A DNA stretch of 64,000 nt, from the NCBI GenBank assembly GCA_937931205.1, contig CALHBF010000007.1, positions 1 through 64,000 on the forward strand. Direction: 5' to 3'. The notes under the pieces are model-generated. The model did not search any database, had not been told where the DNA came from, and saw only the letters and a program-made list of their open reading frames with translations. How positions within the stretch are numbered: the stretch's first letter is position 1; each line of letters begins with the position of its first letter. The position numbers and the translations under genes are program-made. This DNA is from an uncultured Bacteriovoracaceae bacterium (GTDB taxonomy: Bacteria > Bdellovibrionota > Bacteriovoracia > Bacteriovoracales > Bacteriovoracaceae). Shown one piece after another: positions 19,243 to 28,670 of the stretch.

Positions 19243-19270
19243 GCTTTTTAACCACTGGGTTAAAAAGCTT
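19241..19270 (+). other. 13-bp perfect stem-loop at the end of the phosphatase gene
   Basis: AAGCTTTTTAACC and its complement enclose an ACTG tetraloop; the left arm overlaps the stop codon. No U-tract follows. The downstream arm overlaps a second possible stem (CTTGG 19268-19272 with CCAAG 19282-19286), so the two could be mutually exclusive. Confidence 0.65.
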
Positions 19271-19307
19271 GGTGACACTCGCCAAGCCTTGCGTTTAAAA
19301 TATTGCC

Positions 19308-20369
19308 ATGGATAAATACTACACCGTTATGGTCGTCCCTGAAAAAGAAAAGGACGTAAAAACATATCGAATCCCTACAGTACTTTTTAAATCACTGGCC
19401 TTTTTGTTTGTGATGCTGATGGTTCTCATTGGAGTTCTTGCTTTTGACTACTGGAAAATCCTCCAGCAGGTTTACGAAAATAAACACCTTTCTATCGAAA
19501 ACAGACAGCTTAAGGAACAAATTCAACTCTTCCAAATGAAGATGAATTCTATTGCCTCTGACCTTAAGCGTATCAACACTTTTGAAAAGAAGCTGAGAGT
19601 TATTACCGGTCTTGAGGATATTGCTGAGAAAGGTCCCCTTTATCGCCCTAACACCGGCGAAGAAGAAAAAGAAAAATTCTCACTTGAAGATTTAAACAGT
19701 TCGCTGGATATCAAGTTCCATCAAGATGTTGAAAGTGAGCCAAAGTTTAAAGAGCTAAAATCTCTTTACGATAAAAAAATTGCAGCGAACCTGGGCCTTG
19801 AGCGCAGCTACCTTCTCACCAAGCAATGGTCAGAATTGGCCCGACGCAGTTTTTCCTTATCTAACGACTATGCTAAATTTGATTATAAATATTCGCTTCT
19901 CAAAGAAGTGGTTGATGGAATTGAAGGACGAATCCACCAACTCGATCAGCACCTTCTTGATCGCGAGTCGTTTTTAAAGTCCACTCCGACTATCCTTCCA
20001 ACAGCTGGGTGGGTAACAAGTTACTTTGGCCAGAGGGTTTCTCCTTGGGCAGGAACTGTTAAAATGCACGAAGGGCTAGATATCGGTGCTCCGTTTGGAA
20101 CACATATCCTTTCGGCCGCGGATGGAATTGTTACTTTCTCTGGTGAGAAAGCAGGATTCGGAAAATTTGTTCAGGTTGATCATGGCTACGGTATTGAGAC
20201 AATCTATGCTCACAACCGTGACCTCTATGTTAGAGCTGGTCAAAAAATTAAAAGAGGAACTTTACTTGCCGGAGTTGGAAGTACAGGACACTCTACCGGT
20301 CCTCACCTTCATTATGAAGTACGTGTAAATGGAATTGCAGTAGACCCCTTATATTATATCCTTGAATAA
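19308..20369 (+). CDS. M23-family membrane-anchored metallopeptidase
   Basis: Lysostaphin/NlpD-like endopeptidase or EnvC-type factor acting on peptidoglycan in the periplasm. Seen: a cytoplasmic tail, one transmembrane helix (26-47), a coiled coil (about 48-110), and a C-terminal M23 domain with metal ligands His254 and Asp258 (HEGLD) and the HLH motif His333-His335. All catalytic residues are intact, so it is probably active rather than only an amidase activator. It precedes secA by 12 bases. Confidence 0.92.
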   Translation: MDKYYTVMVVPEKEKDVKTYRIPTVLFKSLAFLFVMLMVLIGVLAFDYWKILQQVYENKHLSIENRQLKEQIQLFQMKMNSIASDLKRINTFEKKLRVITGLEDIAEKGPLYRPNTGEEEKEKFSLEDLNSSLDIKFHQDVESEPKFKELKSLYDKKIAANLGLERSYLLTKQWSELARRSFSLSNDYAKFDYKYSLLKEVVDGIEGRIHQLDQHLLDRESFLKSTPTILPTAGWVTSYFGQRVSPWAGTVKMHEGLDIGAPFGTHILSAADGIVTFSGEKAGFGKFVQVDHGYGIETIYAHNRDLYVRAGQKIKRGTLLAGVGSTGHSTGPHLHYEVRVNGIAVDPLYYILE

Positions 20370-20381
20370 AAAGGTTTAGTC

Positions 20382-22931
20382 ATGTTGAACTCAGTGATGA
20401 AAAAAATTTTTGGTACAAAACAAGATCGAGACCTTAGAGCCTTGAGGCCAATTCTTGATCAAGTTAACACCAAAGAAGCTAAATACCAGGCCATGAGCGA
20501 TGATGAATTGAAATCGCAAACTCAAATTTTTAAGGACAAGATTCAAAACGGTGCAACACTTAATGAACTTCTTCCTGATGCTTTTGCGGTTGTTCGTGAA
20601 GCCAGTAAGCGTGTGATGAAGATGAGGCACTTTGATGTGCAGATTCTTGGTGGTATCGTTCTTCACCAAGGAAAAATCTCTGAGATGAAGACTGGGGAAG
20701 GTAAAACTCTTACGGCCACTCTCCCGCTCTATCTCAATGCTCTAAGTGGTAAAGGTGCCCACCTTGTTACAGTTAACGACTATCTAGCAAGCCGTGACTC
20801 TCACGAAATGGGTGTTCTCTATAAATGGCTAGGCCTTTCAGTAGGCTGTATTGTGGCCAATATGGATGACGAAGACAGAAAAGCCGCTTACGTGGCCGAC
20901 ATCACTTACGGAACAAACAACGAATTTGCTTTCGACTACCTTCGCGACAATATGAAGTTTGACCTCAATGACTACGTTCAAAGAGAACACAATTTCTGTA
21001 TTGTGGATGAGGTCGACTCCATCCTTATTGATGAAGCAAGAACTCCGCTTCTTATCTCTGGACCAAGTGAAGGAGATACAAAACTCTACTCAGTAGTTAA
21101 CAAAGTAATCCCTCAGCTTACAAAAGAAAAACACTACACAGTGGATGAAAAAGCACGCTCTGCTGTTCTTACTGAAGACGGGATTATTCGTATTCAGGAA
21201 ATCCTTGGTGTTGCTAACCTTTACGATGTTAAAAACATCGAAGTTCTCCACCACGTTAACCAATCTCTTAAAGCTCATACTCTCTTTAAAAACGAAGTGG
21301 ATTATGTTGTTCGTGACGGTAAGGTTATCATCGTTGATGAATTCACAGGGCGTCTTAAAGATGGTTCTCGTTGGTCAGATGGTCTTCACCAAGCTGTTGA
21401 AGCTAAAGAAGGAGTGGAAGTTAAATCTGAGAACCAAACTCTCGCAAGTATCACATTCCAGAACTACTTCCGTCTTTATGCTAAACTTTCGGGTATGACC
21501 GGAACTGCTGATACTGAAGCTGACGAGTTCATGAAAATTTACAACCTAGAAGTGGTTGTGATTCCAACTAACGTACCTCTTACTCGTCTTGATATGCCTG
21601 ATGTGGTCTTCGCCACAAAAGAAGCCAAGTATGAAGCCGTTTCGAAACTCATTTTAGATTGTCACGCCAAAGGACAACCTGTTCTAGTTGGTACTATTTC
21701 AATTGAGTCTTCAGAGTTGCTTTCTAACTTCTTAACCAAACATGGCATCAAGCATGAAGTTCTTAATGCTAAGAACCACGCACGTGAAGCAGAGATCGTT
21801 TCTCTTGCCGGACAACCTGGAGCTGTCACAATTGCTACCAACATGGCAGGTCGTGGTACTGATATTAAACTCACTCCTGAATCAAAAAATTCTGGCGGTC
21901 TTTATATTATCGGAACTGAGCGACACGAATCTCGCCGTATTGATAATCAGCTTCGTGGTCGTTCTGGTCGTCAAGGTGACCCGGGAGCTTCTAAATTCTT
22001 CTTATCTCTTGAAGATGACTTAATGAGAATTTTTGGTTCTGACAGAATCAAAGGCATCATGACGAAACTTGGGATGAAAGATGATGAGCCGATTGAGCAC
22101 TCAATGATCTCAAATGCTATCGCCAAGGCCCAAAAGAAAGTTGAAACACACAACTTCGATATTCGTAAGCACCTTCTTGATTTTGATAACGTGATGAATG
22201 AGCAACGTAAAGTTATCTATAAAATTCGTCGTGATATTCTTAATGACGAAGGAAACGATGAGCTTGTTCGTGACTTTATTGATGAAGTTGCCTTCACAAT
22301 GGGCGATGAACTGATCAGTGATAAAAAATCTCCGATCAGAGATGCCAACTGGGAAGAAATTAACAATCAAGCAAAAGCTGTCTTTAATATTGAGAAAACG
22401 CTAACTCCAGAAGAGTGCTCAACACAGTTTACTGGTGACCTTGCAAATTACTTAAAAGAAGAGGCCATTAAAACGCTTGAAACTAAATTTGCTCCTTTTG
22501 AAGTTGAGCAAGTGAAGTACACAACAAGAGAAGTGCTTCTTGCAACTTTTGACCAGTCTTGGAAAGATCACCTTCTTAATATGGATCACCTAAAAGAAGG
22601 TATCAACCTTCGTTCTTATGGTCAGAAAGATCCTCTGGTTGAGTATAAGCGTGAGGCTTACCATATTTATGAATCGATGAGATATGCTATCAAGAAATCA
22701 ATCGTAGAGCGCTTAACCCACATTAAACTGATGACGACGCAAGAGATTGAAGAACTTCGCCGTCAACAGATGGAAATGCTTGAAGCTCAGCTTAAAGCTC
22801 ACCAGGAAGCTCAAAGAGCTGCAGAAGTCGCTGAAGAGAAAAAGATCATCCGTGCTACAATGAAAGTAGGACGTAATGATGAATGTCCTTGCGGCTCGGG
22901 TAAGAAATTCAAAAACTGTCACGGAGCTTAG
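20382..22931 (+). CDS. secA: Preprotein translocase ATPase SecA
   Basis: The motor ATPase of the Sec export pathway. Seen: Walker A MKTGEGKT (102-109), helicase motifs [15 protein letters not shown] and [12 protein letters not shown], the HRQ/arginine-finger region [12 protein letters not shown], and a C-terminal SEC-C zinc motif [13 protein letters not shown], which binds SecB and phospholipid. Length 849 aa is standard. Many proteins in this window carry Sec signals and would be its clients. A perfect 8-bp hairpin straddles the stop codon. Confidence 0.98.
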   Translation: MLNSVMKKIFGTKQDRDLRALRPILDQVNTKEAKYQAMSDDELKSQTQIFKDKIQNGATLNELLPDAFAVVREASKRVMKMRHFDVQILGGIVLHQGKISEMKTGEGKTLTATLPLYLNALSGKGAHLVTVNDYLASRDSHEMGVLYKWLGLSVGCIVANMDDEDRKAAYVADITYGTNNEFAFDYLRDNMKFDLNDYVQREHNFCIVDEVDSILIDEARTPLLISGPSEGDTKLYSVVNKVIPQLTKEKHYTVDEKARSAVLTEDGIIRIQEILGVANLYDVKNIEVLHHVNQSLKAHTLFKNEVDYVVRDGKVIIVDEFTGRLKDGSRWSDGLHQAVEAKEGVEVKSENQTLASITFQNYFRLYAKLSGMTGTADTEADEFMKIYNLEVVVIPTNVPLTRLDMPDVVFATKEAKYEAVSKLILDCHAKGQPVLVGTISIESSELLSNFLTKHGIKHEVLNAKNHAREAEIVSLAGQPGAVTIATNMAGRGTDIKLTPESKNSGGLYIIGTERHESRRIDNQLRGRSGRQGDPGASKFFLSLEDDLMRIFGSDRIKGIMTKLGMKDDEPIEHSMISNAIAKAQKKVETHNFDIRKHLLDFDNVMNEQRKVIYKIRRDILNDEGNDELVRDFIDEVAFTMGDELISDKKSPIRDANWEEINNQAKAVFNIEKTLTPEECSTQFTGDLANYLKEEAIKTLETKFAPFEVEQVKYTTREVLLATFDQSWKDHLLNMDHLKEGINLRSYGQKDPLVEYKREAYHIYESMRYAIKKSIVERLTHIKLMTTQEIEELRRQQMEMLEAQLKAHQEAQRAAEVAEEKKIIRATMKVGRNDECPCGSGKKFKNCHGA

Positions 22932-22944
22932 GCTTTCGTGACAG
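22916..22944 (+). other. Stem-loop straddling the secA stop codon
   Basis: CTGTCACG (22916-22923) pairs with CGTGACAG (22937-22944) across a 13-base loop holding the stop. No U-tract, and the next gene's ribosome site (AGGAG, 22961) follows, so it is more likely an mRNA processing or stability element than a terminator. Confidence 0.45.
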
Positions 22945-22974
22945 ATTCTCTCTAAAGGCCAGGAGTGCAGAAGA

Positions 22975-24303
22975 GTGAGTGATTCAAAAAAAGATTTAAC
23001 AAGAATCGAAGATCTGGGTGAATACCTTCACGAACTCAACAATGATGAAGAGAACTTCATCCCAGATCTACCTCCTGAAGCGACCTCTCCCAACTTGATG
23101 GATGAGACGGAAATCTCTGATTTCTCTTCTCCTTCTGAATCTAATGGAAACAGTTTTGAGTCTGATGTAAATAGCTTTGAGAGTGAAGGCAACTTCACAA
23201 GTGAAGCTGAATTCTCAAGCGAAACTGACTTTTCAGGCGAGAATTCTTTCTCTAGTGAGACTGATTTTTCTGGCGGAGCAGAATTCACCTCAGAGAATAG
23301 CTTCACAGAAGCCGAGAATTTCGGAGAAGCGAATGACTTCTCTTCAGAAACAAACTTTTTATCAGAAGATGAAAACGAAGAAGCCACTGCTTTCTTTGAT
23401 ACTGAAGATTCATTTGCTGCAACCTCAGAAAACGATACGACTCAAGATGAAGAAGAGTTGCTCGACCTTCCAGACAATGGCCAAGATGACTTTCAAGAAG
23501 TAGAAACTTCTTTTGTAAAGGAACCCATTGAAGAGACGATTAAAACTCCCCTGCCAAGCTTTGAAACACCAGCTGCCCCTTTTAAAGAACCAGAAAACTT
23601 TCAGGACTTAAAAAAATTCGCAGAAAGCTCAAGTTTTACTGATATGGCCGCTGAAGGGAATCCTTCTTTTAGCGTTTTGGTGAAATCTGTTAAATTTGTA
23701 GAGGATGCTCAAGATATCATTCTTCTTCTCAAAGAATTAAAACTTGCCACCGATAGCGATGAAATTCTCTTAAATCGTCTTTCACGCGGAGAACTCCTTA
23801 TCCCAAGGATCTCTGAGTTTGCGGCAACTTTTCTTGCTCACAAATTGAGACGCTTTGATATTGATATACTAGTCGGTCTCTCTGATGAAATTCACCCTCC
23901 AAAAAATCCTGAACCCCCTGAACTTGGACTTGTTTCCAAGCATGGCCTTTATCAAAATCAGGCCCATCATTTTCAGTTTGGCGATCATCATTTGGATATT
24001 TCTCAAATCATTATTTCGGCAACCCCTACCCTTGATGGACATCAAGTCATCAAGTATATCGGTGTCGCTTCTGAACATAAAATGCTTGATGGAAGTATGG
24101 TTGAAGATGAGAATTCGACTGAAATCAGTGCTCACTATCAGGAGCTGGCCCAAAAGCTTAAAGCGCATGCACTGAAAGGTCATGCCAATGCTGTTGTTGG
24201 CCTCAACTATCAGCTTACTCCGATACCATCTCAGTACGGAACCTTAAATAATCGCTATAGACTCACCTGCACAGGAAATCTGGTCTGGATTAACAAAATA
24301 TGA
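22975..24303 (+). CDS. Acidic-repeat protein with C-terminal YbjQ/UPF0145-like domain
   Basis: A 442-aa cytoplasmic protein. Starts at GTG with AGGAG nine bases upstream. Residues about 55-130 are imperfect short repeats of the form S/T-E/G-x-E/D-F (for example SETDFSGENSFS), giving a strongly acidic, Phe-dotted disordered region that runs to about 215. The C-terminal part (about 340-442) resembles the YbjQ/UPF0145 (putative heavy-metal-binding) fold: YIGVASEH, then ALKGHANAVVGLNYQL, with the G-A-N-A-V-V-G signature nearly intact. The middle (225-300) is unassigned. It overlaps the next start by four bases. Confidence 0.65.
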   Translation: MSDSKKDLTRIEDLGEYLHELNNDEENFIPDLPPEATSPNLMDETEISDFSSPSESNGNSFESDVNSFESEGNFTSEAEFSSETDFSGENSFSSETDFSGGAEFTSENSFTEAENFGEANDFSSETNFLSEDENEEATAFFDTEDSFAATSENDTTQDEEELLDLPDNGQDDFQEVETSFVKEPIEETIKTPLPSFETPAAPFKEPENFQDLKKFAESSSFTDMAAEGNPSFSVLVKSVKFVEDAQDIILLLKELKLATDSDEILLNRLSRGELLIPRISEFAATFLAHKLRRFDIDILVGLSDEIHPPKNPEPPELGLVSKHGLYQNQAHHFQFGDHHLDISQIIISATPTLDGHQVIKYIGVASEHKMLDGSMVEDENSTEISAHYQELAQKLKAHALKGHANAVVGLNYQLTPIPSQYGTLNNRYRLTCTGNLVWINKI

Positions 24304-25667
24304 AAGAAACTCAAGTCGTCATCGTTGGCGCCGGAATTAACGGAGCAGGTCTCTTCAGAGATCTTGCACTCAATAACGTTAAGGTCACACTGATTGAGAA
24401 GGGGGACTTTTCTTCGCAGACTTCTCAAAGCTCATCTAAGATGCTTCATGGTGGTATCCGCTATCTTGAAAACTTTGATTTCGCTCTCGTGCAAGAAGCT
24501 TTAGAGGAAAAAAATCTATGGTTAAAGCTAGCTCCTCATCTATGCTTTGAGCGTGAGTTTTATTTCCCGCTTTATAACTTTTCAAAATATCCGCCTTTCA
24601 TGTTAAACATCGGGCTCTTTCTCTATGATTTTTTAAGTCATTTTAAAAATCGTCCTCATGCCATGCTCTCAAAAGAGGCCATCTTAAATAAAATTCCCTC
24701 TCTAAAGAGTGAGGGGCTGAAGGCCAGTGGAATGTATTATGACGGCATCGTGGATGATGCAAAATTAACACTTGAATGTATCTATGATGGTCTTCTTGAA
24801 TCAGGCACAGAGGCCTTAAGTTATCATGAAGTAGTCAGCGTTGATTCTCAATCTGATCATCATATTGTCACTTATGAGAACGTTTTTTCTAAAGAGCGAT
24901 TTCAGATTAAGGCCCAGTATGTTGTCTATACCACCGGCCCTTTCACCGATAAGCTTCTGCCTCATCTAGGACTAGCGTGGAAAGAGAAAATGCTTACCTC
25001 GAAGGGGATTCACCTTTGGCTAAAAAAAGACGCTATTCAAATCGAAGGCTCGGTCGTTCTAACTACTGGTGAAGGCAGAGTCATTTTTGTGATTCCACAG
25101 CGTGATGCCATTCTGGTAGGAACAACTGAAACAAAAGTTGATGCTGAGATGTTCAACATCAAAGCTTCAAAGGAAGACGTCACTTACCTTCTTAAAATTC
25201 TCAACGAATACTTTCCTAAGGCCCAGGTCAAAGAGGACCAGATTATATCTACCTTCGCGGGAATAAGACCGCTTGTGAAAGAAGAAGGGACAAGCGAATC
25301 ACGTGGAAAGACTTCTCGTTTTCACCAGATTTATCGCCCTACTCATCACTCCTATGTTCTTCTTGGCGGCAAGTATACGACCTTTAGGAAAATGACCCAG
25401 GAAGTGGCCCAAGAGCTGGTTCCACGCTTCGGCATTTCCTATAACCCCAATTTGACCCTTAATCCACTCAGACAGCATTCCCTATACCCAACCTTCGGAC
25501 AGAGACCAAAAATCACTCCTGAGCTCATTAAAGCAATTATCCGCGGGGAAAAGGTTACGACCTTGGAAGATCTTATTAAAAGACGTCTTTCAATGATTGA
25601 GCCGATGGAGAGATTAGAGGAAATTGAGGGAATTAAAATCGAAGAGATAAAAAAAATGCTGCCCTAA
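24300..25667 (+). CDS. FAD-dependent glycerol-3-phosphate dehydrogenase-like oxidoreductase
   Basis: GlpD/GlpA family: oxidises sn-glycerol 3-phosphate to dihydroxyacetone phosphate and passes electrons to quinone. Seen: a dinucleotide motif VVIVGAGINGAGLFRD (residues 6-21), the GlpD signature SSKMLHGGIRYLENFDFALVQEALEE (given in part as LHGGIRYLE), LVGTTET, and the FAGIRPLV segment. At 455 aa it is shorter than E. coli GlpD (501), lacking part of the C-terminal cap. It is translationally coupled to the YbjQ-like gene (ATGA). A close relative acting on another hydroxyacid is possible. Confidence 0.85.
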   Translation: MKETQVVIVGAGINGAGLFRDLALNNVKVTLIEKGDFSSQTSQSSSKMLHGGIRYLENFDFALVQEALEEKNLWLKLAPHLCFEREFYFPLYNFSKYPPFMLNIGLFLYDFLSHFKNRPHAMLSKEAILNKIPSLKSEGLKASGMYYDGIVDDAKLTLECIYDGLLESGTEALSYHEVVSVDSQSDHHIVTYENVFSKERFQIKAQYVVYTTGPFTDKLLPHLGLAWKEKMLTSKGIHLWLKKDAIQIEGSVVLTTGEGRVIFVIPQRDAILVGTTETKVDAEMFNIKASKEDVTYLLKILNEYFPKAQVKEDQIISTFAGIRPLVKEEGTSESRGKTSRFHQIYRPTHHSYVLLGGKYTTFRKMTQEVAQELVPRFGISYNPNLTLNPLRQHSLYPTFGQRPKITPELIKAIIRGEKVTTLEDLIKRRLSMIEPMERLEEIEGIKIEEIKKMLP

Positions 25668-25682
25668 GGCAGCATTTTTTTT
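25657..25682 (+). terminator. Rho-independent terminator overlapping the glpD-like stop
   Basis: A 7-bp stem TGCTGCC/GGCAGCA with a CTAA loop, followed by eight T and preceded by six A, so it can work in both directions for this convergent pair. The stop codon lies in the loop. Confidence 0.9.
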
Positions 25683-25688
25683 GATGAT

Positions 25689-26867
25689 TTATTTATGATC
25701 AACTGGACGATAGATTTCGTTAAGACCTGAAAGTGGGAACTTAGAGTCGTTGAAACGAACATCTTTTTCTTTTGTCCACATCATATCCGGACGAGTTTCA
25801 GTAATCCACTCACCACCAATAATGTTTCCATTCACATCAAGCTCAAGAACGTATTCATAATCTCTGTGCTCATGGGCCTGAGAAGGTGTACCGATAACAG
25901 GAGATTTTGATTCAAAGTTTACATAACCTAGCTCAGCTGCTCTCTTAGAGTAGAACATTAGCTCTTCAGAGTATTGCATACGAGTTTTAACACGTACTTT
26001 TTTAACAATACCACGTCTCTGGTCATCCTTATTCACAACTTCGTTTCCTACAATTTTAGAATCATAAGCTGTAATTGTTTGGTTCCAAACATCCGCAAAT
26101 CTATCAACGTCTGCAACAACACTACGACCATGAACACCTAGCATGTTTGTAAGAACAACGTGGAAAGCTCCAGCGTTTACATCACGACAGCCATCAGACT
26201 CAGCTTTTCTTGGAGAAGGTGGATCCATACTACGGTCACCACTCATTCCTTCACCGGGAACTTTCCCAACAGCATTACAACGACGTCCAACTTTTACGTA
26301 ATATCCTTGAGAGTTATAAACCCCATGCATCGACATAAGGGCCTTCACATCACTTGAACCAAATGGCACTTTCACGCCATCTTTATTTGTCATCACAACA
26401 GCTTTTGGCTCAGCATAGTTGGCAGCAGACAATGCCCATCCATCACATAGTCCTTCCCACCACTGGGCCTTAGGACTATGCATAGAAAGAAGTCTCTTTG
26501 TGAAAGTGAAGTTATAATCCGCACGATAGATATCATAAAGCTCAGCAGGAGAAAGCTCTCCCATTTTTTCCGCAGACATCGCCAGGACTTCCTCACGAGT
26601 CGGGAACTTATTAGTGAATGGCTTAAATCCTGGCTGGTTCCAACGGTAAGTAATCCCACCATACATGAACGGCCAATAGTTTCCAGACCACCCTAAGGCA
26701 CCCTTGTTTTCTAGATCTGCCTCAAGAGGCAGTTTAGAGAAGTTGTAGTTAATAGACTTATTAGGCATGATAGGCACGTAGATATTCGGATTGTTATAAC
26801 GATCCCAACCTTCGGCGAATGCTGATGCTGCAAATGAGAGTGTCATCACGACAAACAGTTTTTTCAT
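25689..26867 (-). CDS. Secreted transglutaminase-elicitor (GP42)-like protein, shorter paralogue
   Basis: A Sec signal peptide (MKKLFVVMTLSFAASAFA) starts at 26867; AAGGAG lies about nine bases upstream, and the 37 extra codons in the frame lack any signal. The 392-aa product resembles the TGase_elicitor family: NYWPFMYGGI near 63, WWEGLCDGWA with candidate catalytic Cys141, SSDVKALMS, then CRDVNAGAFHVVLTNMLGVHGRSVVADV with a candidate His (236), a VWNQ segment (260-263), and C-terminal GNIIGGEW...RPDMMW. It is a paralogue of the divergent 27045 gene. Predicted: secreted acyltransfer or cross-linking of Gln/Lys, unproven. Confidence 0.72.
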   Translation of the reverse strand: MKKLFVVMTLSFAASAFAEGWDRYNNPNIYVPIMPNKSINYNFSKLPLEADLENKGALGWSGNYWPFMYGGITYRWNQPGFKPFTNKFPTREEVLAMSAEKMGELSPAELYDIYRADYNFTFTKRLLSMHSPKAQWWEGLCDGWALSAANYAEPKAVVMTNKDGVKVPFGSSDVKALMSMHGVYNSQGYYVKVGRRCNAVGKVPGEGMSGDRSMDPPSPRKAESDGCRDVNAGAFHVVLTNMLGVHGRSVVADVDRFADVWNQTITAYDSKIVGNEVVNKDDQRRGIVKKVRVKTRMQYSEELMFYSKRAAELGYVNFESKSPVIGTPSQAHEHRDYEYVLELDVNGNIIGGEWITETRPDMMWTKEKDVRFNDSKFPLSGLNEIYRPVDHK

Positions 26868-26962
26868 GTCATTTTCTCCTTGAATTTTGTGCCCCCGTTG
26901 TACCCAAGATCTGGGCCTGACGCAACCTGTAAACTTTACCCGTGTAAGAATGAGCATATTAG

Positions 26963-26991
26963 TTGATCTGTATGCCAAAACATTCTACTTT
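26963..26991 (+). promoter_or_regulatory. Candidate promoter of the 27045 gene
   Basis: TTGATC (26963-26968) and TACTTT (26986-26991), 17 bp apart, in the 177-bp space shared by the divergent paralogues. Both hexamers match consensus at only four of six positions. Confidence 0.3.
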
Positions 26992-27044
26992 AGCCCAGAT
27001 CATTATATGAAAAAACTCTTCCTCAACTCACGAAAGGAGAAAGT

Positions 27045-28661
27045 ATGAATAAGAAGCTAGGACTTGCTGTTTTAACAGCAGTTATCGGTTCAAGTGCTGC
27101 CATGGCCAATCCAGATCCTAAGTCGATCTACCCATGGGTACCTATTCCTAAGGATCAAATTGTATCTAAGATTAAGTATCTTGCTGAGGATGGAAAACCT
27201 ATTACTAACATTACTCAGATCAATGCGATGAAACTTCACCGCGCTAATACGAAAGTTCCAACCTGGACAGGCCCTTACTGGCCGCTTAAGCAAGGTGGTA
27301 TTGCCAATCCTTATATGGAGAAATCATTTCTCTCTATGACGGCATTCATTCCTCTAGTGGATCAAATTGAGCCATATGATAAGAGAAAGAACTATGTTGA
27401 GACACGTGCTGCTCAACTAAGTGAAAAAGAAATCGCCAAACTTTCTCCTGCAGAAAAATATGACCTTCTCCTTGGTAACGAGATGGATCTTACAACTCAC
27501 GTTTGGGATTTCATCAATCAATGGAAAAACGATATGAAGTGGAACTACATCCGCTCAATCGATATGCCAGAAGGTGAAGAAGGCGGAGACTGGGAAATCG
27601 AGAAGAAAAACTATATCGTGGCCAACTGGGAAGGTATCTGTCACGGTTGGGCACCAGCTGCTGGAGTTGTTCCTAAGCCGCAAAAGACAGTTTACGCCAG
27701 TCTTCCAGATGGCCGTAAAGTGACTTTCTATCCAGAAGACATCAAAGGTCTTGTTTCTCAAACTTGGGCCAACTCAATTGTTCAAGACCATGTTCTTTCA
27801 GAAGGTCTTCGTTGTAAGAGAAGAATGCCGAAGTCTGATAAGTATGGGCGTTATTACGATCACATTCCTGAGAATGGAGAAATCCTTCCTCGTTGCGCCG
27901 ACGTTCACCCAGCTGTTATGCACTTAACCCTGGTTAACCTTGTTGGTAAGCAAGGAAGAAGTTTCATCGTTGATAAGGCCGCAACTATTGCTGTTTCTAA
28001 CCAGCCGGTTCAAGGATATGAGTTCAAATATTTTGATCCATATAACGGTAACGATACAAAGAGTTTTGATCAGGCCCTTCGTCAGTATGATGCAAGATAC
28101 GATCACTATCGTAATGAGCGTCACCCGGATACAGCTTTCCTAGTGGGAGTTGAGTCGAAAATTATCTACGCTGACTGGTCAATGATTAAGAAACCGACAG
28201 CTAGAAAGTATAATGAAGATAAATATGATGATTTAACTTCTTACTATGATCTTGAAATTGATTCGGCAGGGAATATCGTTGGTGGTCAGTGGAGAGGATT
28301 CAAAAACCTTGAAGATGCTAACCAAAACCACAGCAATGAGAATGGTACAACAACTGCTAACAAAACTCGCCCAGACTTCCTATGGGTTGTTCCTAAGGAT
28401 TATAGCAAATTCTTCCAAGGTCCAGCTGGTCTTGAGAAGTGGGATATCAGAAGCGGTAAAGCTGCTCCTCAGTCTTGGAAAAGCGCTGCTAAGGCTGCTC
28501 ATTCATTCATTTACGAAAACTCAAAGTACTATGGTAACTATGAGCTATGTAAAGTGAGAAACTCTGATGGCGTAGTAAAAGAAGTTCCTTGTGAATTCCG
28601 CTACCCGCGTCCTCAGCCACTTATGCAAATCGTTAATCAGCTAGTAGATCTTTCAAAATAA
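27045..28661 (+). CDS. Secreted transglutaminase-elicitor (GP42)-like protein, longer paralogue
   Basis: A Sec signal peptide (MNKKLGLAVLTAVIGSSAAMA) precedes 517 mature residues. Seen: GPYWPLKQGGI (76-86), the candidate nucleophile Cys199 in WEGICHGWAPAA, EDIKGLVSQ, CADVHPAVMHLTLVNLVGKQGRSFIVD with candidate catalytic His288 or His293, then VSNQPVQGYEFKY (317-329), which resembles the Pep-13 elicitor VWNQPVRGFKVYE of Phytophthora GP42. The C-terminus has GNIVGGQW and TRPDFLW. From memory GP42 relatives occur in oomycetes and marine Vibrio. Substrates here are unknown; cell-surface cross-linking or a toxin-like role is inference. AAAGGAG precedes the ATG. Confidence 0.75.
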   Translation: MNKKLGLAVLTAVIGSSAAMANPDPKSIYPWVPIPKDQIVSKIKYLAEDGKPITNITQINAMKLHRANTKVPTWTGPYWPLKQGGIANPYMEKSFLSMTAFIPLVDQIEPYDKRKNYVETRAAQLSEKEIAKLSPAEKYDLLLGNEMDLTTHVWDFINQWKNDMKWNYIRSIDMPEGEEGGDWEIEKKNYIVANWEGICHGWAPAAGVVPKPQKTVYASLPDGRKVTFYPEDIKGLVSQTWANSIVQDHVLSEGLRCKRRMPKSDKYGRYYDHIPENGEILPRCADVHPAVMHLTLVNLVGKQGRSFIVDKAATIAVSNQPVQGYEFKYFDPYNGNDTKSFDQALRQYDARYDHYRNERHPDTAFLVGVESKIIYADWSMIKKPTARKYNEDKYDDLTSYYDLEIDSAGNIVGGQWRGFKNLEDANQNHSNENGTTTANKTRPDFLWVVPKDYSKFFQGPAGLEKWDIRSGKAAPQSWKSAAKAAHSFIYENSKYYGNYELCKVRNSDGVVKEVPCEFRYPRPQPLMQIVNQLVDLSK

Positions 28662-28670
28662 AGACCTCAC

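Noticed and set aside
20382-22931. Possible split or frameshift in secA suggested by extra frames at 21145-21498 and 21742-22023
   Set aside because: The main frame is uninterrupted over 849 residues with all SecA motifs; the others are shadows.
23149-23360. Run of short DNA repeats considered as a CRISPR array
   Set aside because: Repeats are about 15 bases, in frame, without spacers of fixed length; they encode a protein low-complexity region.
23028-23387. 119-aa Ser/Glu-rich antisense frame
   Set aside because: A mirror of the acidic repeats of the YbjQ-like gene.
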